Source: Mannheimia bovis | Lineage (GTDB): Bacteria; Pseudomonadota; Gammaproteobacteria; Enterobacterales; Pasteurellaceae | Length of the DNA stretch: 64,000 nt | Direction of reading: 5' to 3' | Assembly: GCF_014541205.1 (NCBI RefSeq) | Contig: NZ_CP061280.1 | Span: 2,091,162-2,155,161, forward strand | Translations under genes and position numbers: made by a program | Notes under the pieces: model-generated | Database searches by the model: none | The model's input: the letters and a program-made list of their open reading frames with translations, nothing else | Told to the model about the DNA's origin: nothing | Part shown: positions 53,040 to 61,953 of the stretch, one piece after another | How the letters are laid out: every line of letters starts with the position of its first letter | Position numbering within the stretch: the first letter of the stretch is position 1

Positions 53040-54233
53040 TTAGCCTTTTTCCACAATCCCTTCTGCACAAGCGAAAGCCGATGACCACGCCCATTGGAAG
53101 TTATAACCGCCAAGCCAGCCTGTTACATCAAGCACTTCGCCGATAAAATAAAGTCCTTCCACATTTTTAGCTTCCATTGTTTTGGAAGAAATGTAATCGG
53201 TATCTACCCCACCTTTTGTTACTTCAGCGGTACGGTAGCCTTCTGTGCCGTTTGGTAAGAACTGCCAGTGGTGAATAAATTGCTCTAAAAAAGTCAGATC
53301 TTTTTTACTCAAGTCTGCAATGATTTTATCTGTCAGTAATTTCTGCCCTAACCAAATCTCAACTAATTTTTTCGGGAAATAGCGAGACAATACGGTTTTT
53401 AACTGCAATTTTGGTGAAGATTGGCGAAGTTCGTTAAATACATCAACAATCATTTCATTCGGCAACAGATCAATTTCTACTGTTTCGCCCAATTCCCAGT
53501 AATTGGAAATCTGTAAAATCGCAGGACCGGATAAGCCTCTGTGAGTGAACAACATTTGATTACTAAAACTTTTTCCATTTTGGCTAGAAACTGTAACAGG
53601 TACGGCAATGCCGGAAAGTTCGGTAAAGTATTTATCACTCTCTTTCCAAGTAAAAGGCACAAGACTGGCACGAGGAGCGATAACAGGAATACCAAACTGC
53701 TCGGCAATTTGATAGCCAAAGGGGCTTGCACCTAATGCCGGCATTGATAATCCACCTGTGGCAATCACTAAATGTTCAGTTTGGAACTGCTCACTAGCGG
53801 TCGAAATTTGGAAACAATTTGCAAATTTTTCGACGGAAATGACCGCTTGTCGTAAAAAGATCTCGACTTTACCTTTCTCACATTCGGCTTGTAATAAATC
53901 GACAATCTGTTGCGAGCTTTCATCACAGAAAAGTTGTCCAAGCTCTTTTTCGTGATATCTTATGCCGTAACTCGCCACAAGGGAAATAAAATCCCATTGA
54001 GTGTAACGAGAGAGAGCCGATTTTACAAAATGACGGTTTTGGCTAAGGTAATTCCCGGCTCCAATCTCTAAATTGGTAAAATTACAAAAACCACCACCCG
54101 ACATTAAAATCTTACGTCCGATTTTCTTGCCACTATCTAGCACCGCAACTTTTTTGCCGCCTTGCCCTAGTTGGGCGGCACAAAATAACCCTGCCGCTCC
54201 TGCACCAATAATGATGACATCAAATTTTTGCAT
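53040..54233 (-). CDS. HI0933/YhiN-like NAD(P)/FAD-dependent oxidoreductase
   Basis: The 397-residue flavoprotein has an N-terminal FAD motif (IIIGAGAAGLFCAAQLG). MSGGGFCNFTN, VIATGGLSMPALGASPFGY and the C-terminal TGWLGGYNFQWAWSSA follow, all characteristic of the HI0933/YhiN family. The substrate is unknown. The ATG overlaps the stop of the YchN-like gene by one base, so the two are translationally coupled. Uptake cores lie inside near 53800-53850. Confidence 0.9.
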   Translation of the reverse strand: MQKFDVIIIGAGAAGLFCAAQLGQGGKKVAVLDSGKKIGRKILMSGGGFCNFTNLEIGAGNYLSQNRHFVKSALSRYTQWDFISLVASYGIRYHEKELGQLFCDESSQQIVDLLQAECEKGKVEIFLRQAVISVEKFANCFQISTASEQFQTEHLVIATGGLSMPALGASPFGYQIAEQFGIPVIAPRASLVPFTWKESDKYFTELSGIAVPVTVSSQNGKSFSNQMLFTHRGLSGPAILQISNYWELGETVEIDLLPNEMIVDVFNELRQSSPKLQLKTVLSRYFPKKLVEIWLGQKLLTDKIIADLSKKDLTFLEQFIHHWQFLPNGTEGYRTAEVTKGGVDTDYISSKTMEAKNVEGLYFIGEVLDVTGWLGGYNFQWAWSSAFACAEGIVEKG

Positions 54234-54601
54234 TAGAAATTGAGTACCTTATCTGCTTCTATTGTCCAATCTGCAAGCTCAATAAGTGTGCCTATTTCTA
54301 CACCATCTACCAACGTTAAATGAGTAATACCACGTGCGTTTGTGCAAGTTTTACAGAGTTTCACTATTGCCCCCTGTGCAGTTAAAATTTCCAGCATCTG
54401 CTGAACGTGATACCCCTCTACAGGATTTTGTTTGGCAAGCCCAGCAGTAACCGCATCAGACATTAAAAAAATCCGGATTTCGGCTTTTTCTTTGTGTTGC
54501 TCTTGAATTTGTAATGCCAAACGCAAACCACTAAAGAAGGTTTCATTACCGTAAGGTGCTGAATTGATGATGAAAAGCAGTTTTTGAACTTGATTAGACA
54601 T
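54233..54601 (-). CDS. YchN/DsrE-like protein
   Basis: The 122-residue product has the DsrE/F-like fold, with LLFIINSAPYGNETFFSGLRLALQI, FLMSDAVTAGL and LCKTCTNARG containing a Cys pair. Relatives take part in sulfur relay, but YchN's role is undetermined. The ATG at 54601 has GAGGT upstream; an in-frame start 27 bases earlier lacks one. It is coupled to the YhiN-like gene. Confidence 0.87.
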   Translation of the reverse strand: MSNQVQKLLFIINSAPYGNETFFSGLRLALQIQEQHKEKAEIRIFLMSDAVTAGLAKQNPVEGYHVQQMLEILTAQGAIVKLCKTCTNARGITHLTLVDGVEIGTLIELADWTIEADKVLNF

Positions 54602-54676
54602 AGTTTTACCTCGGAATACACGAAACACATAGATAATTTAAAAATTCCCTCTCACAGGAGAGGGAAACCTACGAAG

Positions 54677-55978
54677 TTAATGAGCATCTGCCCAAATAAA
54701 TTTGATCATAAAGAGCAATGAAATCACTAACACAGACGGGCTGATTTCTTTCCAACGCCCGGTGAATGCTTTCATTACACAATAGCTGATAAAACCAAAG
54801 GCAATTCCTTCGGTAATTGAGTAAGTAAATGGCATCATTGCTGTAGTAATGAATGCCGGTGTAGCTTCAGTTAAGTCGTCCCATTTTACCTCAATCAGGC
54901 TTGAAGCCATCAAAATCCCGACGAATACCAACGCACCTGCGGTTGCATAAGCAGGCACTAAACCAGCTAATGGTGAGAAGAAAATAGTCAGTAAGAATAA
55001 AATCCCCACAACAACCGCAGTTAAACCGGTACGACCGCCAACAGAAACACCTGAACCACTTTCAATGTAGGTTGAGATCGCCGATGTTCCCATATAAGAA
55101 CCCGCCATTGCTGCGGTACTATCTACTAATAGAGCCTGTTTCATTCTCGGGAAACGACCTTGCTCGTCGGCAAAACCCGCTTTAGTGGTTACTGCAATCA
55201 ACGTACCTGATGAGTCAAACAAGTTTACTAACATAAAGGAGAAAATAATGCCAAGTAAGGCAACATCAAAAGCTCCGGCAATATCAACCTGCCCGACAAC
55301 AGCACCTAAACTTGGCGGCATAGACATTATACCGTTGAATGTTACAGCAGGATCGAAAATTAAAGCTAAGCCTGTAACCACTACAATCGATACTAATACA
55401 CCAGAGTGAACGCCCTTAGCCGCTAACACAACGATGATAAAGAAACCTAAAATCCCCATTAATACTTTAGGATCGTGTAAGTTACCTAATGCAACTAAGG
55501 TCGCTTCATTTGGTACAACAATACCCATATTTTTAAAGCCGATTAACGCAATAAATAAGCCGATACCTGCCCCAATGCCTACTCGTAAACCAAGTGGAAT
55601 CGCAGACATAAACCAGTAGCGAACTTGCAATACGGTTAATAGGAATAAGCCCACAGAGCCTAAGAAAATTGCCCCCATACCTACTTGCCAAGAATAGCCT
55701 AATTTTTGCACTACTACAAAAGCAAAAAAGGCATTCAACCCCATTGCGGGTGCAAGTGCAATCGGTAGGTTACTGAATAAGCCCATTGCAATAGTACCAA
55801 ATGCAGCAATTAAACAGGTGGTTACGAATACAACTTGGGTATCCATTCCTGCCACACCTAGAATGGACGGATTAACGAAAACAATGTAAACCATTGTGAA
55901 AAAGGTAGTAATACCCGCGATGATTTCGGTTTTAGCATTACTTCCTTTTGCTTTAAGCTGAAATAATTTTTCTAACAT
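54677..55978 (-). CDS. NCS2-family purine permease (adenine/hypoxanthine/guanine type)
   Basis: The 433-residue membrane protein of the AzgA-like NCS2 branch has about 12-14 helices. Signatures are KAKGSNAKTEIIAGITTFFTMVYIVFVNP at the start, LAPAMGLNAFFAF, LFDSSGTLIAVTTKAG and STYIESGSGVSVGGRTGLT. These are proton symporters of purine bases. A PurR-like operator and a promoter lie upstream, which fits purine uptake. The exact base is not predictable. Confidence 0.93.
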   Translation of the reverse strand: MLEKLFQLKAKGSNAKTEIIAGITTFFTMVYIVFVNPSILGVAGMDTQVVFVTTCLIAAFGTIAMGLFSNLPIALAPAMGLNAFFAFVVVQKLGYSWQVGMGAIFLGSVGLFLLTVLQVRYWFMSAIPLGLRVGIGAGIGLFIALIGFKNMGIVVPNEATLVALGNLHDPKVLMGILGFFIIVVLAAKGVHSGVLVSIVVVTGLALIFDPAVTFNGIMSMPPSLGAVVGQVDIAGAFDVALLGIIFSFMLVNLFDSSGTLIAVTTKAGFADEQGRFPRMKQALLVDSTAAMAGSYMGTSAISTYIESGSGVSVGGRTGLTAVVVGILFLLTIFFSPLAGLVPAYATAGALVFVGILMASSLIEVKWDDLTEATPAFITTAMMPFTYSITEGIAFGFISYCVMKAFTGRWKEISPSVLVISLLFMIKFIWADAH

Positions 55979-56019
55979 AAGACCTTCGGAACTTCATAAA
56001 TTTTGAAATGACAACGCCC

Positions 56020-56035
56020 AAGCAATCGGTTGCTC
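56020..56035 (-). promoter_or_regulatory. PurR-like operator of the purine permease gene
   Basis: AAGCAATCGGTTGCTC (plus-strand reading) fits ANGCAANCGNTTNCNT at 11 of 12 fixed positions and lies at the centre of a larger palindrome (56013-56042). It is 42 bases upstream of the permease start. A promoter, TTGCCA (56076-56071), 17-base spacer and TAAAAA (56053-56048), precedes it on the minus strand. Confidence 0.65.
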
Positions 56036-56080
56036 GGGCGTTGGTGATTTTTATCACGGAATGAACCGTTTGGCAAGTAT

Positions 56081-57067
56081 TTAATATTCTAAAACTAATT
56101 TTAATAGTTCAACCGATAACAATGCCAAACTAAAACGTTGCTCATCAGCCACAGACCAGAACTGAATTTCTTGTTCTGATTTGGCTAATAACTGGCTGAT
56201 TTCTAATGCATTTCGCTCTTCGTTTTCACCATTTTTTACCGCGGTAATCACTGAATTTTCATTAAAATTAATCCAACTTGTTGCTTTCCATTCCGTACTT
56301 AAATTTTCAGCATCTAGCGGATACTCAGATTGTACCGAAACCATTTGCGACACACCATAAAATACCGGCACTTGAATAGTGTGGAAAGTAATACAAGCGG
56401 TCAAATTTGGTAAAACCTTTGCAAGTTGTAACTCAAAGGCTTTAGAGAAAGGCAACTTTTTCTCCTCACCTTGCACATTAGCAGGCACAACATCAAAAGC
56501 AATACGCTCAGCATTTTCATCAAACGGAATACCGTTTAATAAACGTGCGGTTTGCCCTGCCAGCTCTTTCACTTTTTCATCGCCAAAATAAGCTGAAGGT
56601 AAAAGTGAAGTAACAAACACTTGATTTAAAGGCTGAACCAATAACGGCTTTAATGCCAATGCCAGTTGCGAAACTTGTGGATTAGCCAGAGCAACAATAT
56701 TTCGCTCACGCACATTTGCCACATTTTCATCATTTACACTTGGCACAATTACAGGTACATCGCTAATCAATGCGGTAATGCCATATAAATCTAAAATCAC
56801 ACAGCCCGCTTTCACCGCTTCAGCCAACACTTCTGCTTGAGCCATTTTGCCTGCAAATAAAACGTGAGTAAATTCAGCCCAATTCACTTCATCTAACGCA
56901 TATTGTGCAACGGCTTTTGCTCCTAAGCGTAAGTTTTGCTCTTCTCCGAAAGGCTCTAATTCTACTGCCGAAATTTTCTCAATGCCTAAATCTTGGGTTT
57001 CTAATACTTCAAGTAGTTTTTCTGCAAGCGTAAAATCGCTCGCAATAGCTAAATGGATAATTGACAC
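56081..57067 (-). CDS. usg: Usg-like protein, aspartate-semialdehyde-dehydrogenase fold without catalytic Cys
   Basis: The 328 residues resemble USG-1, a paralogue of aspartate-semialdehyde dehydrogenase. The region expected to hold the nucleophilic Cys reads IVALANPQVSQLALALKPL, with no Cys, so dehydrogenase activity is unlikely. The function is unknown. The start is GTG, with AAGGAG five bases upstream; the ATG two bases before it is out of frame. Confidence 0.82.
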   Translation of the reverse strand: MSIIHLAIASDFTLAEKLLEVLETQDLGIEKISAVELEPFGEEQNLRLGAKAVAQYALDEVNWAEFTHVLFAGKMAQAEVLAEAVKAGCVILDLYGITALISDVPVIVPSVNDENVANVRERNIVALANPQVSQLALALKPLLVQPLNQVFVTSLLPSAYFGDEKVKELAGQTARLLNGIPFDENAERIAFDVVPANVQGEEKKLPFSKAFELQLAKVLPNLTACITFHTIQVPVFYGVSQMVSVQSEYPLDAENLSTEWKATSWINFNENSVITAVKNGENEERNALEISQLLAKSEQEIQFWSVADEQRFSLALLSVELLKLVLEY

Positions 57068-57321
57068 ATTTTCTCCTTTTCATCATTTTCGTTTCAGAAT
57101 TATAGTGCAATTTACCTTTCTTCGCTATTCTGAATAGTAACGACAGGTTTATACCCACAACGAGTTAATTGCAACTTTTTAGCAAAAAAACACCGCTTGT
57201 TTTCCGACTGATTTACTTTTCAAATGTTTGGATTTTTGATATAGTTCACACTTTGGAAAGTAGCTTCTCATTCTCATTAAAATGGAAAGTGAATGGAAGT
57301 CAAAAAGCCCGATATAAAGAA

Positions 57322-57597
57322 ATGGCAAAACAAGATTCAGATTGTATCACATTAGATCTGTTTGCGACTGTACCAAAAGTTGGGCGTCCTCGCACTAATC
57401 CTCTTGATAGAGAACAACAAATTCGAATCAATAAACGTAATCAGCTAAAGCGAGATAAATCGTCGGGTTTAAAGCGGGTTGAACTTAAACTGCATTCGGA
57501 TTTAGTCAAACTTTTAGAGGAACAGGCAGCCGAACAAGGTATTTCACGTGGGCAGTTGATTGAAATAATTCTAAATAATTATATCAAAAATAGGTAG
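57322..57597 (+). CDS. ybfE: YbfE-like LexA-regulated protein (ribbon-helix-helix type)
   Basis: The 91 residues match YbfE: ITLDLF, GRPRTNPLDREQQIRINKRNQLKRDKSSGLKRVELKL, then a helical end. The basic stretch and the end resemble ribbon-helix-helix DNA-binding proteins. ATG 57322 is chosen since the E. coli protein starts here; the 51 codons upstream look non-coding. No good LexA box is seen nearby. It is first in ybfE-fldA-fur. Confidence 0.9.
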   Translation: MAKQDSDCITLDLFATVPKVGRPRTNPLDREQQIRINKRNQLKRDKSSGLKRVELKLHSDLVKLLEEQAAEQGISRGQLIEIILNNYIKNR

Positions 57598-57602
57598 TAG
57601 CA

Positions 57603-58127
57603 ATGGCAGTTGTAGGTTTATTTTACGGTAGTGATACCGGCAATACAGAAAATATTTCTAAAATGATTCAGAAAAATTTAGGTGCTGAATTAATTGATAT
57701 TCGTGATATTGCTAAAAGTACGAAAGAAGATATTGAAGCATACGATTTTCTGATGTTCGGTATTCCGACTTGGTATTATGGAGAATCTCAAGCAGATTGG
57801 GATGATTTTATGCCAACGTTAAAAGAGATTGATTTTAACGGTAAAGTGGTAGCAATTTTTGGTTGTGGAGATCAAGAAGATTACGCAGAATATTTCTGTG
57901 ATGCAATGGGTACAGTGCGTGATATTATTGAGCCAAACGGTGCGGTTATTGTTGGGCATTGGTCAACTGAAGGTTATAACTTTGAGGTTTCACAAGCTTT
58001 AGTTGATGATGCAACTTTTGTCGGTCTTTGCATTGATGAAGATAGACAACCGGAATTAACCACTGAGCGTGTTAATAAATGGTGTGCACAGTTAAAAGAA
58101 GAAATGTGTTTAGACCAACTTGCATAA
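57603..58127 (+). CDS. fldA: Flavodoxin 1
   Basis: FMN-binding low-potential electron carrier. The 174 residues begin MAVVGLFYGSDTGNTENIS (phosphate-binding loop) and include FGIPTWYYGESQADWDDF (Trp stacking) and FGCGDQEDYAEYFCDA. AGGTAG precedes the ATG by five bases. It lies between ybfE and fur, as in E. coli. Confidence 0.97.
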   Translation: MAVVGLFYGSDTGNTENISKMIQKNLGAELIDIRDIAKSTKEDIEAYDFLMFGIPTWYYGESQADWDDFMPTLKEIDFNGKVVAIFGCGDQEDYAEYFCDAMGTVRDIIEPNGAVIVGHWSTEGYNFEVSQALVDDATFVGLCIDEDRQPELTTERVNKWCAQLKEEMCLDQLA

Positions 58128-58158
58128 GGTTTTAAGTAAAGATAATTAGGTGGCAGAT

Positions 58159-58599
58159 ATGTCTGAAGCAAATATTAAACGTTTAAAAGAGGTAGGCTTA
58201 AAAGTTACCGAGCCTCGTTTAACCATTCTTGCATTAATGCAAGACATTCGTGATGAAATGCAACATTTTGCAGCGGAAGATATTTATAAGATTCTGTTAG
58301 AAAAAGGTTCAGATATTGGTTTGGCAACTGTTTACCGTGTATTAAACCAATTTGAAGAAGCGGGCATTTTAACTCGTCATAATTTCGATGCAAACAAAGC
58401 GGTATTTGAATTAAATATGAACCACGAACACGATCACATCATCTGTATGGATTGCGGTAAAGTATTTGAATTTAAAGATCCGGATATGGAACGCCGCCAA
58501 CGTGAAATCAGTGAAAAGCACGGAATGGAACTAACCAACCACAGTTTATATCTCTACGGTAAATGTAGCAATTTAACCAATTGTGATGAGAAAAAATAA
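58159..58599 (+). CDS. fur: Ferric uptake regulator Fur
   Basis: Iron-dependent repressor. The 146 residues have an N-terminal winged helix (KVTEPRLTILAL; IGLATVYRVLNQF), the metal-binding HEHDHIICMDCGKVFEF, and a final GKCSNLTNCDEKK with further Cys. ATG 58159 has AGGTGG five bases upstream; GTG 58150 is part of that site. The exbB-exbD-tonB genes in this window are a likely Fur target. Confidence 0.98.
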   Translation: MSEANIKRLKEVGLKVTEPRLTILALMQDIRDEMQHFAAEDIYKILLEKGSDIGLATVYRVLNQFEEAGILTRHNFDANKAVFELNMNHEHDHIICMDCGKVFEFKDPDMERRQREISEKHGMELTNHSLYLYGKCSNLTNCDEKK

Positions 58600-58626
58600 G
58601 ATCGCTTATTTAACTTAATTATCTAT

Positions 58627-58657
58627 TACCGAAGCCCCTTTTTGAGGGTCTTCGGTA
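58627..58657 (+). terminator. fur terminator
   Basis: TACCGAAG and CTTCGGTA, with further inner pairing of CCC and GGG, form a stem followed by a weak T-rich tail (TTGTT). Confidence 0.55.
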
Positions 58658-58691
58658 TTGTTCTATATAGGTTTCGCTAATTATTAATATT

Positions 58692-61355
58692 ATGATGGAA
58701 GAACAGACACAACCTGTAATGGATGCCCAAATCAGGCAACCTCGCAAAATATCGCCTTTTTGGCTCTTGCCAATTGTCGCTTTTATTATTGGGGCTTTAC
58801 TTTTTTTCCAGATCTTAAAAGAACAGGGCGAAACAATCTCGATCCGATTTGCTAAAGGCGATGGAATTGTTGCAGGAAAAACCATTGTCCGTTATCAAGG
58901 TTTAGAAATCGGGCGAGTAAAACGTGTTTATTTTGTTGATAATTTAAGAGAAGTTGAAGTTTTAGCCGAGATCAATGCTGAGGCGAGAAGCCTATTACGC
59001 CAAGATACTAAATTTTGGCTGGTTCAACCCTCTGCTTCATTAGCAGGGGTTTCCGGGTTAGATGCGATTGTTTCGGGTAACTATATTACGCTCTTGCCCG
59101 GTGAGGGTGAGTCTGCCGATGAATTCATTGCTGAAGAAGATCCCCCAGCTGTTACCGTAAGTGATGGCGATTTACTTGTTCGTCTCGTTTCTGATGATAT
59201 CGGCTCAATTAATGTAGGAGCAAGCGTTTATTTCCGTAAAGTGCCTGTGGGAAACATTGCCGACTACCGTTTTACCAAAGATCAGAAGAAAATAGAAATC
59301 GACGTTATCATTCAGAAAAAGTACGCTCATTTGGTGAAAAAAGAGAGCCGTTTCTGGAATATTAGTGGTATTAGTGCCGATCTTAATTTACAAGGCATAA
59401 AAGTTAATATGGAAAGTCTTGCCTCTGTAGTGCAAGGAGCGGTTGCCTTCGATTCACCTGATAATATGGAAGCAGCCGAACAAGAGCAAAAATTTGAACT
59501 ATATCCGGATTTAAAATCGGCAAAACGCGGTATTGAAATCAAGGTTAAAGTACCTGTTTCGCCTAATTTAAAGGTAAATGAAACCTCTGTTTTTTATCAA
59601 CGTACACAAATCGGTACGCTTTCTCAGCTCAAATTACCTGAAGTAACCGATAACGGCTTACCACAGCAAAACTTGGAGCAAGATAAATTAATTGAGGGCA
59701 TTTTATTAATCGATCCAAGTTATGAAAATTTACTGCGTTCACAAACGAAAATATTGCTGAAAGAGCCCAAATTTGCGTTAAATGCGGAGCAATTAACTAA
59801 AATTGGCGAGCTTCTGCGTGGTATTTATTTTGATGTTCACCCCGGAGAAGGAGAGCCTCAATCTGAGTTTATCGTACAAAATGAAGCCGATTACTTATTA
59901 AGTTTACCAAATTTACTGAGTTTCAGCCTAACTGCACCGCAAGCCTATGGAGTTGATGTAAATCAAGGCATTTACTATAGCGATGTGCAAATTGGTGAAA
60001 TTGTTAAACGTTCATTAGATTTAGAGAATATTCGCTTTGATGCGATTATCTATCCGCCTTATCGTAATTTAATTGGCAGTAACAGTAAGTTTGTTGCCAT
60101 TTCCAATCTGGATATGTCAGTCGGTTTAGATGGCTTACGTATACACGCAGGCTCTCCGTCTGATTGGTTAAAAGGCGGGGTTCGCTTAATGAATGGTAAG
60201 AGTGAAGGTTCTCCTAAAAAGCAATATCTGTTATATAAAGATATTGAAAGTGCAGAATCCGGAATTTCAAACTTAAGCAAAAAAGCGACTATCACGCTTT
60301 CCGCTGAATCCCTATCAGGTATTAGCGAAGGTTCAGTTGTACTCTATCGAGACTTCCAAGTTGGCGAAGTCTTAAGAGTAACACCTAAGCAAAATCGCTT
60401 TGATGTTGAACTCTTTATTCAGCCTAATTATCGCCATCTGTTAACAGATACAAGCCGTTTCTGGATTGAGCCTGCAACCAATGTTGATGTGTCATTAAAA
60501 GGTGTAAACATCACTACAGCGCCTTTAATGCGAACATTAAAAGGAGCGATTAGCTTTGATAATGGTGGTTCAAAAGGCAATAAAACCCTTTATGCAACGC
60601 AAGAGAAAGCAACCTCAGGTAATACTTACATTACTCTCATTGCGAAAGATGGTAGCAAACTCAGTGAGGGTATGGATATCAAGTATATGGGCTTAACAGT
60701 GGGTCGAATTGAAAAACTGGAATTGCAAAATGCAAAAAAACAGATAAAAGCGACCGCTTACATTCAAGGCAAATATTATCCGTCTATTGCTAAAGCTGGT
60801 GCAAAATTTAGTGTGGTTTCGCCTGAAATTAGTACGGCTGGCTTTAAAAATTTAGATGCTGCATTGCAAAACTATATTACCGTTGATGCGGGTTCTGGCA
60901 AAGCTCAAAACTATTTTGAGCTATCACAAACCGATACAGTAAAAACAACCTACGCAAGCGGCTTCCCAATTATTGTGGAAACCACAAATGCCAATGGTAT
61001 TCAGCCGGAAGCACCTGTACTTTATCGTGGAATGCAAGTCGGTATTGTGAGCCACTTAAGCTTAAGTGAACTCAACGACAGAGTGTTAATTCACCTTAAA
61101 ATTAACAATAAATACAAACACTTAGTCAGAACTAATACCCAATTCTGGCAAGCGTCAGGCTATACAATGGATATCAGCTTACAAGGTGTGAGTATGAATT
61201 CCGGTACGATGTCGCAATTATTAAACGGCGGTATTGAATTCTCTACCCCTTACACTAAAGTGGTGAAGCCACAAGCCCAAGCCAATAGAAGATTTTTCTT
61301 ACAACGCAAACTTCCTGAAGATGCCCCAGCGTGGGAACAAGGAATTGCAGAATAA
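58692..61355 (+). CDS. letB: LetB/YebT-like protein with seven MCE domains
   Basis: Large periplasmic lipid-transport tunnel anchored in the inner membrane. The 887 residues have one N-terminal helix ([20 protein letters not shown]) and seven MCE (MlaD) domains. I see the repeat signature (V.Y.G..VG.V) about every 115-125 residues, near 60, 175, 290, 415, 540, 655 and 770, for example [10 protein letters not shown] and [11 protein letters not shown]. coli LetB also has seven. letA, which usually precedes letB, is absent here, and the gene has no strong ribosome-binding site. Confidence 0.93.
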   Translation: MMEEQTQPVMDAQIRQPRKISPFWLLPIVAFIIGALLFFQILKEQGETISIRFAKGDGIVAGKTIVRYQGLEIGRVKRVYFVDNLREVEVLAEINAEARSLLRQDTKFWLVQPSASLAGVSGLDAIVSGNYITLLPGEGESADEFIAEEDPPAVTVSDGDLLVRLVSDDIGSINVGASVYFRKVPVGNIADYRFTKDQKKIEIDVIIQKKYAHLVKKESRFWNISGISADLNLQGIKVNMESLASVVQGAVAFDSPDNMEAAEQEQKFELYPDLKSAKRGIEIKVKVPVSPNLKVNETSVFYQRTQIGTLSQLKLPEVTDNGLPQQNLEQDKLIEGILLIDPSYENLLRSQTKILLKEPKFALNAEQLTKIGELLRGIYFDVHPGEGEPQSEFIVQNEADYLLSLPNLLSFSLTAPQAYGVDVNQGIYYSDVQIGEIVKRSLDLENIRFDAIIYPPYRNLIGSNSKFVAISNLDMSVGLDGLRIHAGSPSDWLKGGVRLMNGKSEGSPKKQYLLYKDIESAESGISNLSKKATITLSAESLSGISEGSVVLYRDFQVGEVLRVTPKQNRFDVELFIQPNYRHLLTDTSRFWIEPATNVDVSLKGVNITTAPLMRTLKGAISFDNGGSKGNKTLYATQEKATSGNTYITLIAKDGSKLSEGMDIKYMGLTVGRIEKLELQNAKKQIKATAYIQGKYYPSIAKAGAKFSVVSPEISTAGFKNLDAALQNYITVDAGSGKAQNYFELSQTDTVKTTYASGFPIIVETTNANGIQPEAPVLYRGMQVGIVSHLSLSELNDRVLIHLKINNKYKHLVRTNTQFWQASGYTMDISLQGVSMNSGTMSQLLNGGIEFSTPYTKVVKPQAQANRRFFLQRKLPEDAPAWEQGIAE

Positions 61356-61372
61356 TATTATGGAGTGAAAAA

Positions 61373-61882
61373 ATGCCTTTATTAGATAGTTTTAAAGTTG
61401 ATCATACTAAAATGAATGCCCCTGCGGTGCGTGTTGCTAAAACAATGACAACACCAAAAGGCGATACTATTACCGTGTTTGATTTACGTTTTTGCCGCCC
61501 GAATATTGATATTCTTCCTGTGCGTGGTATTCACACAATGGAGCATCTGTTTGCTGGCTTTATGCGTGATCACTTAAATAGCGAAAACGTGGAAATTATT
61601 GATATTTCACCAATGGGTTGCCGCACCGGCTTTTATATGTCGCTAATCGGCTCACCTTCTGCACAAGAAGTTGCAGATGCTTGGACGGCTTCTATGGAAG
61701 ATGCGTTAAACAAAATTCCAGATGTTTCCGCAATTCCGGAACTGAATGAATACCAATGTGGCTCTTATAAAGAGCATTCATTAGAAGAAGCTCACAAAAT
61801 TGCTCGTGATGTTTTAACTGTAGGAATTGGTATTAACCGTAATGAAGATTTAGCATTAGATGACAAATTGTTAAATCCGTAA
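61373..61882 (+). CDS. luxS: S-ribosylhomocysteine lyase LuxS
   Basis: Cleaves S-ribosylhomocysteine to homocysteine and DPD, the AI-2 precursor. The 169 residues show the metal ligands His54 and His58 with Glu57 (HTMEH), the catalytic Cys83 (MGCRTGFYM) and Cys129 (YQCGSY). ATG 61373 has GGAG upstream; the longer frame starts inside letB. A terminator follows. Confidence 0.98.
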   Translation: MPLLDSFKVDHTKMNAPAVRVAKTMTTPKGDTITVFDLRFCRPNIDILPVRGIHTMEHLFAGFMRDHLNSENVEIIDISPMGCRTGFYMSLIGSPSAQEVADAWTASMEDALNKIPDVSAIPELNEYQCGSYKEHSLEEAHKIARDVLTVGIGINRNEDLALDDKLLNP

Positions 61883-61900
61883 TTTTTATTAAAATCTTAC

Positions 61901-61932
61901 TGGGGCAAATTGCTATTTGCCCCTACTTTTTT
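61901..61932 (+). terminator. luxS terminator
   Basis: GGGGCAAAT and ATTTGCCCC form a 9-bp stem with a 4-base loop, followed by TACTTTTTT. Confidence 0.85.
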
Positions 61933-61953
61933 ATACTCGGAAATCATTAGTTT

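Noticed and set aside
57130..57146. CTG...CAG arrangement upstream of ybfE as a LexA box, given that YbfE is called LexA-regulated
   Set aside because: The spacing is 11 bases instead of 10 and the internal bases do not follow the TATATATA pattern.
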